Positions 8,287-16,125 of a DNA stretch of 38,077 nt are shown here, piece by piece. Below the pieces are notes generated by a model. It was not told where the DNA came from and made no database searches. It was given only the letters and a program-made list of their open reading frames with translations. A program made the translations under genes and the position numbers. The DNA is from Ureibacillus massiliensis 4400831 = CIP 108448 = CCUG 49529 (GTDB taxonomy: Bacteria; Bacillota; Bacilli; Bacillales_A; Planococcaceae): positions 1 through 38,077 of the forward strand of contig NZ_JPVQ01000033.1 in assembly GCF_000772965.1 (NCBI RefSeq), in the 5' to 3' direction. Position 1 is the stretch's first letter, and every line of letters starts with the position of its first letter.

Positions 8287-9111
8287 TTATTTTAAATTAA
8301 TCATATATATACTACGGCCGTTTAAATCTTGAACTGGTCTATTATTTTGTGGATAAATTTCAGCAAAAACTTCTATTTGCTGTGATGACATTTCAACTGG
8401 TTCCTCTAATAGAATCCATGTGATTCCTTCTGTACAAGGAGGCGTCGTTAAAGAACCGGTATAGAAGTAAATATTATTTACATCTGGTAAAAATTTTAAT
8501 AAATTAACATTCTGCTCGATTTCAATAGCTTTACTCGTTTTTTCTTCAGGTAATTCCGACCACAAATTTGCTAATTCTGTATTGACTTTCCCCTCTTTAA
8601 TGAAAACTCCAACAACTGCAATTTTCCCGTCTTTATTTTTGTGAAAAAAATGACCTTCCATATTAAAGACTTCTTCATTTATTTGATGTTCACTCGGATT
8701 ATGAAAATGGATTTGTTCAAGTGTATATTCCTCATCGTCAATAAGAAGCTTGTTCTCCCCTGATGAGTCATTTATTTGGATTGTAAAGCCATTATTTTCG
8801 AGCGAAAATTTAGTCGGTTCATATTTCATTTCTATTTTCACATTTTTATTTTCTGGAGCTATAATTTCATCCGTTATATTTATAGGAGACTGCTCACTTC
8901 CATTACCACAGGCTGAAAAAGCAGGGTCAATAGTTACCCATTCTGATGGACCCGTATCGTCTTCATACGACCAGTAAACTTGTGTTGTCACCGCTTCATT
9001 TTGTTCAATGTTTATTTCCTCTTCAGGCATGCTGCTGAATGAAACGTATACAATTATGGCGATAACGATTTGAATAAATAATAAGAACGAATAATATTTC
9101 ACCCTGCTCAA
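8287..9111 (-). CDS. alpha-carbonic anhydrase, secreted or membrane-anchored
   Basis: Catalyses reversible hydration of CO2 to bicarbonate outside the membrane. Residues 7-25 are one hydrophobic segment (signal peptide or anchor) without a lipobox. The mature domain starts near WSYEDDTGPSEW. It carries QSPINI (about 75-80), the zinc ligands His135 and His137 in QIHFHNPSEH, the third zinc His154 in MEGHFFHK, and the substrate-pocket stretch GSLTTPPCTEGITW near 218-231. Cys68 and the Cys of PPCTEG are placed to form the usual disulfide. The start is TTG 9111, with AGGAGG 8 bases upstream. The length of 274 residues is normal with a signal. Single gene. Confidence 0.93.
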   Translation of the reverse strand: MSRVKYYSFLLFIQIVIAIIVYVSFSSMPEEEINIEQNEAVTTQVYWSYEDDTGPSEWVTIDPAFSACGNGSEQSPINITDEIIAPENKNVKIEMKYEPTKFSLENNGFTIQINDSSGENKLLIDDEEYTLEQIHFHNPSEHQINEEVFNMEGHFFHKNKDGKIAVVGVFIKEGKVNTELANLWSELPEEKTSKAIEIEQNVNLLKFLPDVNNIYFYTGSLTTPPCTEGITWILLEEPVEMSSQQIEVFAEIYPQNNRPVQDLNGRSIYMINLK

Positions 9112-9203
9112 ACTACAAATCCTCCTTTGATGTTACTCATGATGTTATTACTAAATTAACCATAAATTGTGTAACACAAACAAAAATCCTTATGTGTTGA
9201 AAT

Positions 9204-9230
9204 AAAAAAATGCCTCCCATTTTGGAAGGC
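9204..9230 (-). terminator. terminator of the M24-family gene
   Basis: On the minus strand GCCTTCC and GGGAGGC form a 7-base stem (one G-U pair) around AAAAT, followed by ATTTTTTT. The GAGGCTGGGACATAA repeat lies just inside, between this hairpin and the stop codon. Confidence 0.7.
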
Positions 9231-9237
9231 TCGAACG

Positions 9238-9252
9238 AGGCTGGGACATAAG
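9238..9252 (+). repeat. short intergenic motif GAGGCTGGGACATAA, copy 1
   Basis: This 15-base motif recurs, with two changes, at 36904-36918, again directly beside a terminator hairpin. Similar GGCTGGGACATAA strings are, to my recollection, common next to terminators in Firmicutes genomes. Its role is unknown. Confidence 0.5.
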
Positions 9253-9266
9253 TAAAAAACTGCAAA

Positions 9267-10448
9267 TTACGAAAGCTTTAATATTTTTTGTGTAATAATT
9301 CCTTTTATTATTTTTGAAATATTAAAGGAAGTTTTTGTCATACTACTTATATCATCAGGAAATTGCGTAATGAATTCACAACCATTTTTTGTGATTAACA
9401 CAGTATCTGAATGTCGATATCCTCCAACACCTTCAAAATACAGTCCTGGTTCGACAGATATTAACATATTTTCTTCCAGCACATCTTTACTACCTTCTGC
9501 TACCCATGGTGCTTCGTGATTACCTAAACCAATTCCATGACCAACACGATGAAGCATATTTTCAGCGTAGCCCTTTTTAATTAAGAAATATTTTACTTCC
9601 GTATCAATATCAGAAGCTCGCATTCCTGGCTTTATTAAATTTAATGCTAGTTTTCTTGCCCGCATCATATTGTCAAAGTGTTCTCTTTCTTCCTCATTTG
9701 GTGATGTTAGAAAAAATGTACGTTCGCATTCTGCAGCATATCCATTGATGCGAAAATAACTCATCGCAACATTGGGTCCTTTACCTAGTCGATCCGATAA
9801 ATTCGGAATACTGTGAGGCATTGCACTAGTCGGCGCAGGCCAAACTGCAGTTAATAAGGAAGTTGTAATTGGATCAAACATTTTTTTCTGAATCAACTTT
9901 GTTTGGATATTACGAGATAAGGAAAATGCCTCTACCACTGTTGCACCTTCATAAGCACTTTCAAAAATCATGCCCATTCCTTTATCACAGTATCGTGCTG
10001 TTTGAATAATTTGACGTAATTCAAATTCACTTTTAACTTTTCTCATTTCATCAACTAAATCAATTTGTACTTTTTCTTTAACATGAATGTGATCAAATAA
10101 ATCTACTTTAATATAAGTTTCAAACCCAACTCTTTCAAAATGTTTAGTTACATCATTCAGTACGTCGAACCAATTTTCTCCCTTACCTGCAGGGTACTCC
10201 CAATAGGAAAGAATCGTGCAATCAATAATAATCTTATTCAAATGGGATTCTTCTAGTTTTGGGACAATTAATATCGGTTTATTTTTCTGTTGAATTATAA
10301 TAAAAAAAGGTCTCTCTTCTGGTTTATATGTAATATTTGTTAAGTACCAAATATTATCTTCGGAAGTCACAATATAGGAGTCGAGATTTTCAATTTCTAA
10401 TTTTTTTTGCAAGGTCTTGATTCTCTTTATTAGTTCATCCTTTAACAA
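9267..10448 (-). CDS. M24-family creatinase/aminopeptidase P-like protein lacking metal ligands
   Basis: A pita-bread-fold protein of 393 residues: a creatinase-like N-terminal domain (about 5-135) and an M24 catalytic domain (about 140-375). Canonical metallopeptidases of this fold use five metal ligands, D-D-H-E-E. Here the His (His304 in GHGIGLGNH) and first Glu (Glu333 in SVEPGLY) are kept, but the two Asp positions are Met229 and Glu240 (NGYAAECERTFF) and the last Glu is Ser347 (YRHSD). The pattern is like creatinase, which works without metal, and unlike Xaa-Pro peptidases. His212 in MPHSIPN matches the active-site His position. Likely an amidinohydrolase-type or other non-peptidase enzyme; the substrate is unknown. 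Stand-alone, with its own terminator. Confidence 0.8.
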   Translation of the reverse strand: MLKDELIKRIKTLQKKLEIENLDSYIVTSEDNIWYLTNITYKPEERPFFIIIQQKNKPILIVPKLEESHLNKIIIDCTILSYWEYPAGKGENWFDVLNDVTKHFERVGFETYIKVDLFDHIHVKEKVQIDLVDEMRKVKSEFELRQIIQTARYCDKGMGMIFESAYEGATVVEAFSLSRNIQTKLIQKKMFDPITTSLLTAVWPAPTSAMPHSIPNLSDRLGKGPNVAMSYFRINGYAAECERTFFLTSPNEEEREHFDNMMRARKLALNLIKPGMRASDIDTEVKYFLIKKGYAENMLHRVGHGIGLGNHEAPWVAEGSKDVLEENMLISVEPGLYFEGVGGYRHSDTVLITKNGCEFITQFPDDISSMTKTSFNISKIIKGIITQKILKLS

Positions 10449-10529
10449 TATTGCTCCCCCACAATCTATTAAACATATAATCTATCTATTAACTAATATA
10501 TGCTTCAGGTGCTGGAAAATATTATTAAA

Positions 10530-10573
10530 GGTTGCATTTATCCTTCAATATTTTCATAAGGATAAATACAACC
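10530..10573 (-). terminator. terminator of yqhG
   Basis: GGTTGCATTTATCCTT at 10530-10545 pairs over 16 bases (one G-U) with AAGGATAAATACAACC at 10558-10573. On the minus strand a TTTAATAATATTTT tract follows. It ends the yqhH-yqhG transcript. Confidence 0.75.
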
Positions 10574-10579
10574 CCAATA

Positions 10580-11362
10580 CTACGATAGATAAAACAATCC
10601 ACCATTTATAATTTCTACATTAATTCTTGGACTGAAGCGTTCTTCTAAAGCACTTTTCTCAATTTCATAGGATTCAGGCTTTTCTTCTACATCTACATAA
10701 AAATAATCTAAGATTTCTTGTTCCCTCTCCCATCGTCTTTTTGCTTCTTCTGCCCATGTGTGATCGTCTTGTTGTACGATGGATTGAATCATTTCATCCA
10801 ATCTTTCTAAGGCTCTACTTGGTTTAATAATGTGCTGAAGACAAAAGGCATGCTCGGGTTTAGTATTAACTAAATTAAAGTCCTTTATCGATTCATGAAA
10901 ATTATCCTCAATTACACCAGTTAATAAATTAATTCCCAATGAATGAAGTCTTTCTTTCGTTCTGTCACAATAATAAGAAACCTTATAATTTACACAAAAA
11001 TAAGGGGTTAACACAAAGCTTTTTCCTTGTTGTGTCGATACTTGTTCATACATTTGTACAAATGCACCAAGTTCTTTCGTTGCCTTAAAAATTTGGTTTA
11101 ATCTACGCGAACCAAAGTGGATAACTTCACCTAAAAATGGATTCTCAATATTTGACCGATTTGTAATGAATGTTAATCTTGCAGGATTTGCGGGACTATT
11201 TGTTGTTTCAATATATTTCCAATAGAAAGGGCGATTCATTATTTTTTTATCAATATCAATTGTTAGCTGTACTGTTAGTTGATGTCCCTCGTCTGAAATA
11301 ATTTCACAATTTGTTTCTGTAAAAAAAGTCTTTAAATAATCATGAACTTGGTTTGCAAACAC
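10580..11362 (-). CDS. yqhG: YqhG-family protein
   Basis: The 260-residue length and position directly behind an SNF2 helicase gene match Bacillus subtilis YqhG, which lies beside yqhH. The function of the family is unknown. The protein is soluble and acidic at the C-terminus, with no signal or membrane segment. It begins with FANQVHDYLKTFF and carries a conserved FGSRRLNQIF stretch near 83-92. The start is GTG 11362, with AGGAGG 8 bases upstream. The gap to the helicase is 49 bases, so the pair is probably co-transcribed and functionally coupled. Assignment rests on synteny, size and recollection of the family rather than on a catalytic motif. Confidence 0.75.
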   Translation of the reverse strand: MFANQVHDYLKTFFTETNCEIISDEGHQLTVQLTIDIDKKIMNRPFYWKYIETTNSPANPARLTFITNRSNIENPFLGEVIHFGSRRLNQIFKATKELGAFVQMYEQVSTQQGKSFVLTPYFCVNYKVSYYCDRTKERLHSLGINLLTGVIEDNFHESIKDFNLVNTKPEHAFCLQHIIKPSRALERLDEMIQSIVQQDDHTWAEEAKRRWEREQEILDYFYVDVEEKPESYEIEKSALEERFSPRINVEIINGGLFYLS

Positions 11363-11411
11363 AGTGATTTCCTCCTTTGTTAAAGCGAAGAACTGTTTTA
11401 AATAACTTTAT

Positions 11412-12944
11412 TTATGCCTTTTTAGTAAGAATGTCATCTAAATCTCCTACCACTTTTTCGAAAACATCAATTTTATCTCCAAGTAAATCTAATATTTTTT
11501 GTTCAATTGTATCTTCAATAGCCAAATTGTATATATGAACATCTTCCTCTTGACCTAAACGATGCACACGTCCTATTCTTTGTTCTAATTTCATTGGATT
11601 CCAGGGTAAGTCATAGTTAATGACATGATGACAAAATTGAAGGTTAATACCCTCTCCACCAGATTCGGTTGCAATTAATACTTGATCTCGTTCTCTAAAT
11701 AATTGCTTTACCCAGTCTCGTTTACTTTTACTAAATTTCCCATTAAATAAAACACTAGAAATTCCTTTCGTATTTAAATACCATTGCAAGTATGCCTGTG
11801 TTGCACGATACTCTGTAAATATAATTACTTTGTCATTAGCTTCTTTAATAATTTCAAGAACCTGTTCTGCCTTTGAATTTACTTCAAGATTCATTAACAT
11901 CTCGATAATTTCTTCTATATAATCAATTTCTTCTTTTGTTATACATTTCTCTTTCATTTTATTTAATGTTAAAAATGTAGCTTCTTTACTACTACACATT
12001 TCCTTTAGTAACGTCACCATCGTAAACGAGCTCGTAAAAATAGAAGAAACATTCTTCAACTCGACAATTTTGTCGTAAACCTTTCTCTCATCTTCTGTAA
12101 ATTGCACAGGAACAGTTTTCACCTTACGGGTTGTCCATTCAATTCCAGTATCTTGTCTTCGGTTTCTAACCATTACTTGATTCACAAGCTCCTTTAAAAA
12201 CTTTTCCTGCTCTAAACCGTGCTTCGTTGCAGAGAATGATGATTGAAATGTTTCTAAATTCCCTAAATGTCCAGGTTTTAATAAAGAAACAAGATAAAAT
12301 ATTTCAAATACATCGTTTTGAATTGGTGTTGCAGTTAACAATAAACAAAACTTTTTCTTTAAACTTTGAACAAATTGATAAACTTGTGTTTTATGATTCT
12401 TCAATTTATGAGCTTCATCTATGATAATCATGTCATAATCCTGTTCATAAATTTTTTCTCGATGTGGACTTTTCTTTGCTGTATCCATACTCATTACTAC
12501 TACATCATACTGATCTAATGGCGTATTTTTTTTATAAGGTATTGCCGGGATAAAAAATCTTACATTCAATTCTGTTACCCATTGATTTTGTAACGAAGCT
12601 GGTACCAATATTAATGTCTTTTTAACAAGACCACGAATCATATACTCTTTCATTATCAAACCTGCTTCTATCGTTTTTCCGAGTCCTACTTCATCAGCCA
12701 ATATTGCTTTACCGTTCATTTTTTCAATTACTGTCTGGGCAGCTTCTACTTGATGAGGTAGTAGTTGAAGATTTGTTAGAAACTTTGGTGCTTGTAGGCC
12801 CGAAAATTCAGGAATTAAATTCATTTTTTCAATTTCATATGTCATTTTATATAATGTCCAGCTATCCCATGGGCCATCTTCTTCAAATCGTTTATTAAAA
12901 TCTTCTCTCCAATTGGACAATCGTTCAATAATCAAAAGCCTCAC
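11412..12944 (-). CDS. yqhH: SNF2-family DEAD/DEAH helicase, YqhH type
   Basis: A Swi2/Snf2 superfamily 2 ATPase that would translocate on double-stranded DNA or remodel protein-nucleic acid complexes. Motifs in order: LLPHQVEAA (Q-like, about 61-69), ADEVGLGKTIEAG (Walker A, about 83-95), IIDEAHKLKN (Walker B DEAH, about 174-183), LLLTATPIQND (motif III), KVIIFTEYRA (motif IV), ESGGEGINLQF (motif V) and QRIGRVHRLGQ (motif VI). At 510 residues it is a minimal SNF2 core with no accessory nuclease. The start may be GTG 12944 or the TTG three codons later, which is better placed behind GAGGTGAGG. It is first in a two-gene unit with yqhG. In B. subtilis the pair adjoins the glycine-cleavage genes, which are not present here. 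Confidence 0.88.
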   Translation of the reverse strand: MRLLIIERLSNWREDFNKRFEEDGPWDSWTLYKMTYEIEKMNLIPEFSGLQAPKFLTNLQLLPHQVEAAQTVIEKMNGKAILADEVGLGKTIEAGLIMKEYMIRGLVKKTLILVPASLQNQWVTELNVRFFIPAIPYKKNTPLDQYDVVVMSMDTAKKSPHREKIYEQDYDMIIIDEAHKLKNHKTQVYQFVQSLKKKFCLLLTATPIQNDVFEIFYLVSLLKPGHLGNLETFQSSFSATKHGLEQEKFLKELVNQVMVRNRRQDTGIEWTTRKVKTVPVQFTEDERKVYDKIVELKNVSSIFTSSFTMVTLLKEMCSSKEATFLTLNKMKEKCITKEEIDYIEEIIEMLMNLEVNSKAEQVLEIIKEANDKVIIFTEYRATQAYLQWYLNTKGISSVLFNGKFSKSKRDWVKQLFRERDQVLIATESGGEGINLQFCHHVINYDLPWNPMKLEQRIGRVHRLGQEEDVHIYNLAIEDTIEQKILDLLGDKIDVFEKVVGDLDDILTKKA

Positions 12945-13056
12945 CTCACTAATTCTCTATTTTATTTTGTCCAAAAAAGGAAAACATATGTTTTTAAACT
13001 CGTAAATGAAATAATATTTCAAAAATATTATTATTTTTAATTTTCTGTTAATAAAA

Positions 13057-13086
13057 TTAGATACTTGTAAAATTCTTTTGTATAAT
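13057..13086 (+). promoter_or_regulatory. sigma-A-type promoter of the coiled-coil gene
   Basis: A perfect TATAAT at 13081-13086 lies 18 bases behind TTAGAT (13057-13062, 4 of 6 matches to TTGACA). It is about 95 bases upstream of the coding sequence. A six-codon open frame at 13115-13135, behind GGAAAGG, sits in the leader and could be a tiny upstream ORF, but nothing else supports it. Confidence 0.55.
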
Positions 13087-13181
13087 AGAAATCACTATAA
13101 GGAAAGGATAAACTATGGTAGAATTTACTAACTAGTGTATTGCTTGTCTTTATTAGTGAGTGTTTAACAATAAGGGGGTAA

Positions 13182-14393
13182 ATGTGGATGCCATCAAAAA
13201 GAGAAATGTTGGAAGAGATTTTGAAGAAATTAGAAAGTGTTGAATTAGCTCAAATGGAAATGAATGCTTCTATTCGAGAGTTACAGTCTTCACAGCTCAA
13301 TAAAAAACATTCACCAGGAGAGATAGAAAACTCTCAAATTGAACTGAATGACCCTACTATTAATTTACAAAATTCTCAGCATGTAGAAACTACTCCTACT
13401 TTTGAATCTCAAAATATTATTATCCCTGTAAATAATGAAAATCATACTTCCGAATTAAATGAAAATTCCATCGTTGAATTGCAATTAGTCATCAATGAAC
13501 TAAGAAAATCCATATTGGATATAAATGCATCCCAACAGAATATTAATACAACATTATTAGAATTGCAGGAACGTCAAAATCACGTAACAACCATTCAAGA
13601 TCAGAAATCGTCTACTACATTAAATATTCAAGAATTTACAGAAGTAAAATCTTCCATTGCTGATCTACAAATTTCTTTAGGTGAAATAAAAGAAACAATG
13701 GATGAACTACAAACCTCACATCAAATGATGCATACAAATATTGAAGACGTTAAAGCTTCACATTATGATTTAAAAACAACACTCACTGAATCAACAGTGT
13801 TAAATAGCGATTTCAATATCAATCAATTGGATACCCATGAGATTGATGAGTTAAAAGCAACAATTACTGAATTGCAAAATTCATTATTTGAGGTTAAGAA
13901 TACATTATTTGAATTACAAGCATCTCAAAATACAGTTAGCCTAACTGTTCAAGAATTACAAAATGTATACTCTGATCTCCACGCTTCAAATATAGATTTA
14001 AATAATACTATTTTTGAATTCAATTCTTCACAAAATGATTTAAAAGAAAAACTTTCTGATATACAAACGTCTCAAAAAACAATACAAGATTCAATAGATT
14101 TAGTACAGGTAGACTTCGGACCAATTACGAATCAGGTTGAAAAATATAGTGACCGGATTAATATGTTAAAAAGTTATGTGGATAAATTACATGAAGACAT
14201 TCTGAAAATGTTTGAAGAAATGGAAACGATAAAAAAACATAGTATTAAAAACTCTACACTACTAACACCATTAAATAACATTGTCCCAAAACTACTACAA
14301 ATTGAAACAGATATGAATATACTGAAGAAGCAACTTGAAGCAAACTCTATTAATGCTACTCATGATCGTTTAGTTAAAAACAATAACTTATAG
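13182..14393 (+). CDS. long coiled-coil protein with 14-residue repeats
   Basis: I do not recognise a named family. The 403-residue protein has no signal peptide, membrane segment or enzyme motif and almost no Cys, Trp or Gly. Residues about 8-330 repeat a pattern of E-L-Q-x-S-Q followed by a hydrophobic pair (for example ELQASQNTVSLTVQ, EFNSSQNDLKEKLS, DIQTSQKTIQDSID). The units are spaced 14 or 21 residues, that is two or three heptads, so a long parallel or antiparallel coiled coil is expected. The last 80 residues (from VEKYSDRINMLKSYV) are less repetitive. The start is ATG 13182 behind AAGGGGG; the ATG two codons later is also possible. Single gene with its own promoter and terminator. 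A structural or scaffold role is inference. Confidence 0.75.
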   Translation: MWMPSKREMLEEILKKLESVELAQMEMNASIRELQSSQLNKKHSPGEIENSQIELNDPTINLQNSQHVETTPTFESQNIIIPVNNENHTSELNENSIVELQLVINELRKSILDINASQQNINTTLLELQERQNHVTTIQDQKSSTTLNIQEFTEVKSSIADLQISLGEIKETMDELQTSHQMMHTNIEDVKASHYDLKTTLTESTVLNSDFNINQLDTHEIDELKATITELQNSLFEVKNTLFELQASQNTVSLTVQELQNVYSDLHASNIDLNNTIFEFNSSQNDLKEKLSDIQTSQKTIQDSIDLVQVDFGPITNQVEKYSDRINMLKSYVDKLHEDILKMFEEMETIKKHSIKNSTLLTPLNNIVPKLLQIETDMNILKKQLEANSINATHDRLVKNNNL

Positions 14394-14453
14394 ACTAACT
14401 GTTATTTGATAATGGGCTATAGCATTTAATGAATAATAGTGCTCACCATTTTC

Positions 14454-14490
14454 AGGTCATTATAACTGGATTGTTATAATGACCTTCTTT
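14454..14490 (+). terminator. terminator of the coiled-coil gene
   Basis: A 13-base perfect stem, AGGTCATTATAAC and GTTATAATGACCT, encloses a 6-base loop and is followed by TCTTT. Confidence 0.85.
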
Positions 14491-14497
14491 ATTGATA

Positions 14498-14745
14498 TTA
14501 AATTTGCAGTATTGTTCTATGTTCTGGATTAATGCAGTTTTGTAATTGTCCTCGGAAATTTCTCGTAATGAATCCTAAATTACCAAATTCTTTTAACTCA
14601 AACTGTTCTTTCATATGGCTTGAATAATAATAAAATGAATATGAGAGTGATGAAACTGATGAAACGTCAAGACTTGCTTGAATAGAAAAACTAACCCCAA
14701 TTGATAAAAAAAAATAAACCGAGCACGTAACATACGAGTCGCTTT
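14498..14745 (-). pseudogene. possible remnant of a small protein gene
   Basis: On the minus strand one frame is open for 81 codons and ends at TAA 14498-14500. Its second half reads MKEQFELKEFGNLGF then ITRNFRGQLQNCINP, with a composition far more protein-like than the surrounding AT-rich DNA. The only in-frame ATG (14614) has no ribosome binding site and the frame upstream lacks any start codon. A second minus-strand frame across the same bases has an ATG at about 14732 and encodes a hydrophobic peptide. I cannot assign a family. This is either a decayed gene or a chance frame. Confidence 0.3.
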
Positions 14746-14920
14746 ATCATAACATTAAAATGATTCAATTTATTTCACGTTTCTACTTCTATATTTTAAT
14801 TTATTAAATCATTAACTAACTTTATCTATATTTTTAGATAGAAATCGGTAATAATATGGTTTTAATTTGGTAGAAAAATATTTCTCACCTCCCTATTCTC
14901 ACCTATACTTCAATGAGTTT
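14746..14920. other. AT-rich intergenic DNA
   Basis: No gene or clear signal is seen here. The stretch separates the possible remnant from the NTF2-like gene. Together with 14394-14745 it makes about 530 bases without a confident gene. Confidence 0.5.
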
Positions 14921-15319
14921 TTAAACTTTTGTAAAATATGAAGTAATTTCTTTTATCATCACATTTTTGGTACTATCTGTAAATGTATAAATTAAACTAA
15001 ATGCACTTCCCCCTTTGTTTCTTATTAAAGTATATCCATTTAAAGCTGCTGCAGTGCCATGAGTAATGATTGTTTCAATCGTTACTTCCGTGATGTTATA
15101 TGTGTTATTTTGATAAATAAAAGCCAATAAATTCTCCTTCCCTTGAATTTTGCCATGCCCAATAAGATTCACTTTTATATCCTCTGTTATATGCTTTGAT
15201 ATAAACAATGTATCTTTATTCAAACAAGCTTTTGTTAACTCAAGAAGTATTGCCTTTCTAGGTGAATTCCCACAGTCTTGTGGAGTGTGAATAACAACTT
15301 CCATCTCGGATTTTTCCAT
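14921..15319 (-). CDS. SnoaL/NTF2-like protein
   Basis: A 132-residue single-domain protein of probable NTF2-like (cystatin-like) fold. The helix LLELTKACLNKDTLFISKHITEDIKVNLIG (given here in parts: LLELTKACLNKDTL, ISKHITEDIKVNLIG) and the following GHGKIQGKENLLAFI are the usual start of SnoaL-type domains. Members act as polyketide cyclases, hydrolases or simple ligand binders. No specific catalytic pair can be identified. The start is ATG 15319 with TAGGAG 6 bases upstream. It is a single gene in AT-rich surroundings with no obvious terminator. Function unknown. Confidence 0.65.
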   Translation of the reverse strand: MEKSEMEVVIHTPQDCGNSPRKAILLELTKACLNKDTLFISKHITEDIKVNLIGHGKIQGKENLLAFIYQNNTYNITEVTIETIITHGTAAALNGYTLIRNKGGSAFSLIYTFTDSTKNVMIKEITSYFTKV

Positions 15320-15734
15320 TCTTCTGCTCCTACAAATTGTTTATGGTTAAAGTTTCATTATTAGTTCAATTTTACCAACCATTAATAATTTATTCCACAT
15401 ATTTTAAAGACCAAAATCTAAAATTTGCTTATTTTAAACAATTCCTACTCGAAATTTCAAAAATTTATATGAGCAAAAAAATACTATTTATTAATATCCA
15501 TTCGGTTTTTTATCCTTTATTTTGGAAAAATAGAGGCTTAACTTTTGAATTTTATTGAATTTTAAATGAAAACGTCATCAATATGAACAATATGTGAATT
15601 GTTTCACTAGCTATTTTATTTTCAGTATTTTAGGTGTACAATGGTCTTAAGTTGATATATAACACATTGGCACTATAATAAATTTTCAAGAAAGTGTTAT
15701 ATAACATAAAAAGATTAATGGAGGAGATCCTAAT
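15320..15734. other. AT-rich region upstream of the microprotein pair
   Basis: About 415 bases with no convincing gene. A 73-codon frame exists at 15337-15558 but its composition is that of random AT-rich DNA and it has no ribosome binding site. The right end carries the promoter and inverted repeat listed next. Confidence 0.5.
15652..15703 (+). promoter_or_regulatory. promoter flanked by a 10-bp inverted repeat
   Basis: TTGATA (15652-15657) and a perfect TATAAT (15674-15679) are 16 bases apart. The promoter is bracketed by the perfect inverted repeat TATATAACAC (15656-15665) and GTGTTATATA (15694-15703), separated by 28 bases. The left arm overlaps the -35 box and the right arm covers the expected transcript start, as expected for a paired operator. 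It drives the two microprotein genes. The regulator is unknown. Confidence 0.5.
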
Positions 15735-15857
15735 ATGTGGGTAATCACAGTATTTGAAAAAAAATCAGTACGGATTTTTGAATTCAATAATAAACAAGAG
15801 GCAAATGTTGCACTCAAAGGTATTAAAGGATCCGCCATTTTATCCTATACAAAGTAA
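15735..15857 (+). CDS. microprotein A of a tandem pair (40 aa)
   Basis: A short gene with GGAGGAG 6 bases before ATG 15735. The product begins MWVITVFEKKSVRIFEF, continues with a short helical stretch (NKQEANVALKGIKG) and ends in the strand SAILSYTK. The layout is beta-hairpin, helix, strand. The next gene encodes a close relative (identical MWV, TVFEK, FEF, and E-A in the helix), which shows that this is a true gene and not a chance frame. No signal or membrane segment. Family and function are not recognised. The two genes are 67 bases apart and share one promoter and one terminator. Confidence 0.8.
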   Translation: MWVITVFEKKSVRIFEFNNKQEANVALKGIKGSAILSYTK

Positions 15858-15924
15858 AATTACTACCTTAAACGTAAAAACACATGAAAATATAAAAAAT
15901 TATTTTTTAGGAGGCGACCCTACG

Positions 15925-16062
15925 ATGTGGGTACTAACAGTATTTGAAAAAGACACGTTTCACCTTTTTGAATTTGAAACAAAAGAAGAGGCACTAGCTT
16001 TACAAAGTAAGACTGAATATCCTTCAGTAATTACGTATACAAATTTAACTTTAGTTGCGTAA
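15925..16062 (+). CDS. microprotein B of a tandem pair (45 aa)
   Basis: A paralogue of the gene at 15735. ATG 15925 follows AGGAGGCG by 8 bases. The product starts MWVLTVFEKDTFHLFEF, then KEEALALQSK and the strand SVITYTNLTLVA. A longer frame (from 15754) covers this gene, but it runs out of frame through gene A and has no ribosome binding site, so the short start is right. The two copies have diverged to roughly half identity while keeping length and pattern, which suggests both are under selection. Perhaps they form a dimer. Function unknown. Confidence 0.8.
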   Translation: MWVLTVFEKDTFHLFEFETKEEALALQSKTEYPSVITYTNLTLVA

Positions 16063-16068
16063 TCAAAC

Positions 16069-16106
16069 AAAGAGACTTCTCAAAATTGCTGAGAAGTCTC
16101 TTTTTC
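16069..16106. terminator. terminator after the microprotein pair
   Basis: The 13-base perfect stem AAAGAGACTTCTC / GAGAAGTCTCTTT around an 8-base loop is followed by TTC on the plus strand. It also lies 20 bases past the stop codon of the convergent DoxX gene and may serve both. Confidence 0.85.
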
Positions 16107-16125
16107 TATTATTTAATCGATAGCT

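Noticed and set aside
9267-10448. Annotation as Xaa-Pro aminopeptidase
   Set aside because: Three metal ligands are replaced, so peptidase activity is unlikely.
13115-13135. Six-codon leader peptide before the coiled-coil gene
   Set aside because: Only a GGAAAGG supports it; no attenuator structure is seen near it.
15337-15558. 73-codon frame as a gene
   Set aside because: No ribosome binding site, and the composition is that of translated AT-rich DNA (mostly Phe, Ile, Tyr, Leu).
15754-15924. Long N-terminal part of microprotein B
   Set aside because: It runs out of frame through microprotein A and has no ribosome binding site, while ATG 15925 has an excellent one.
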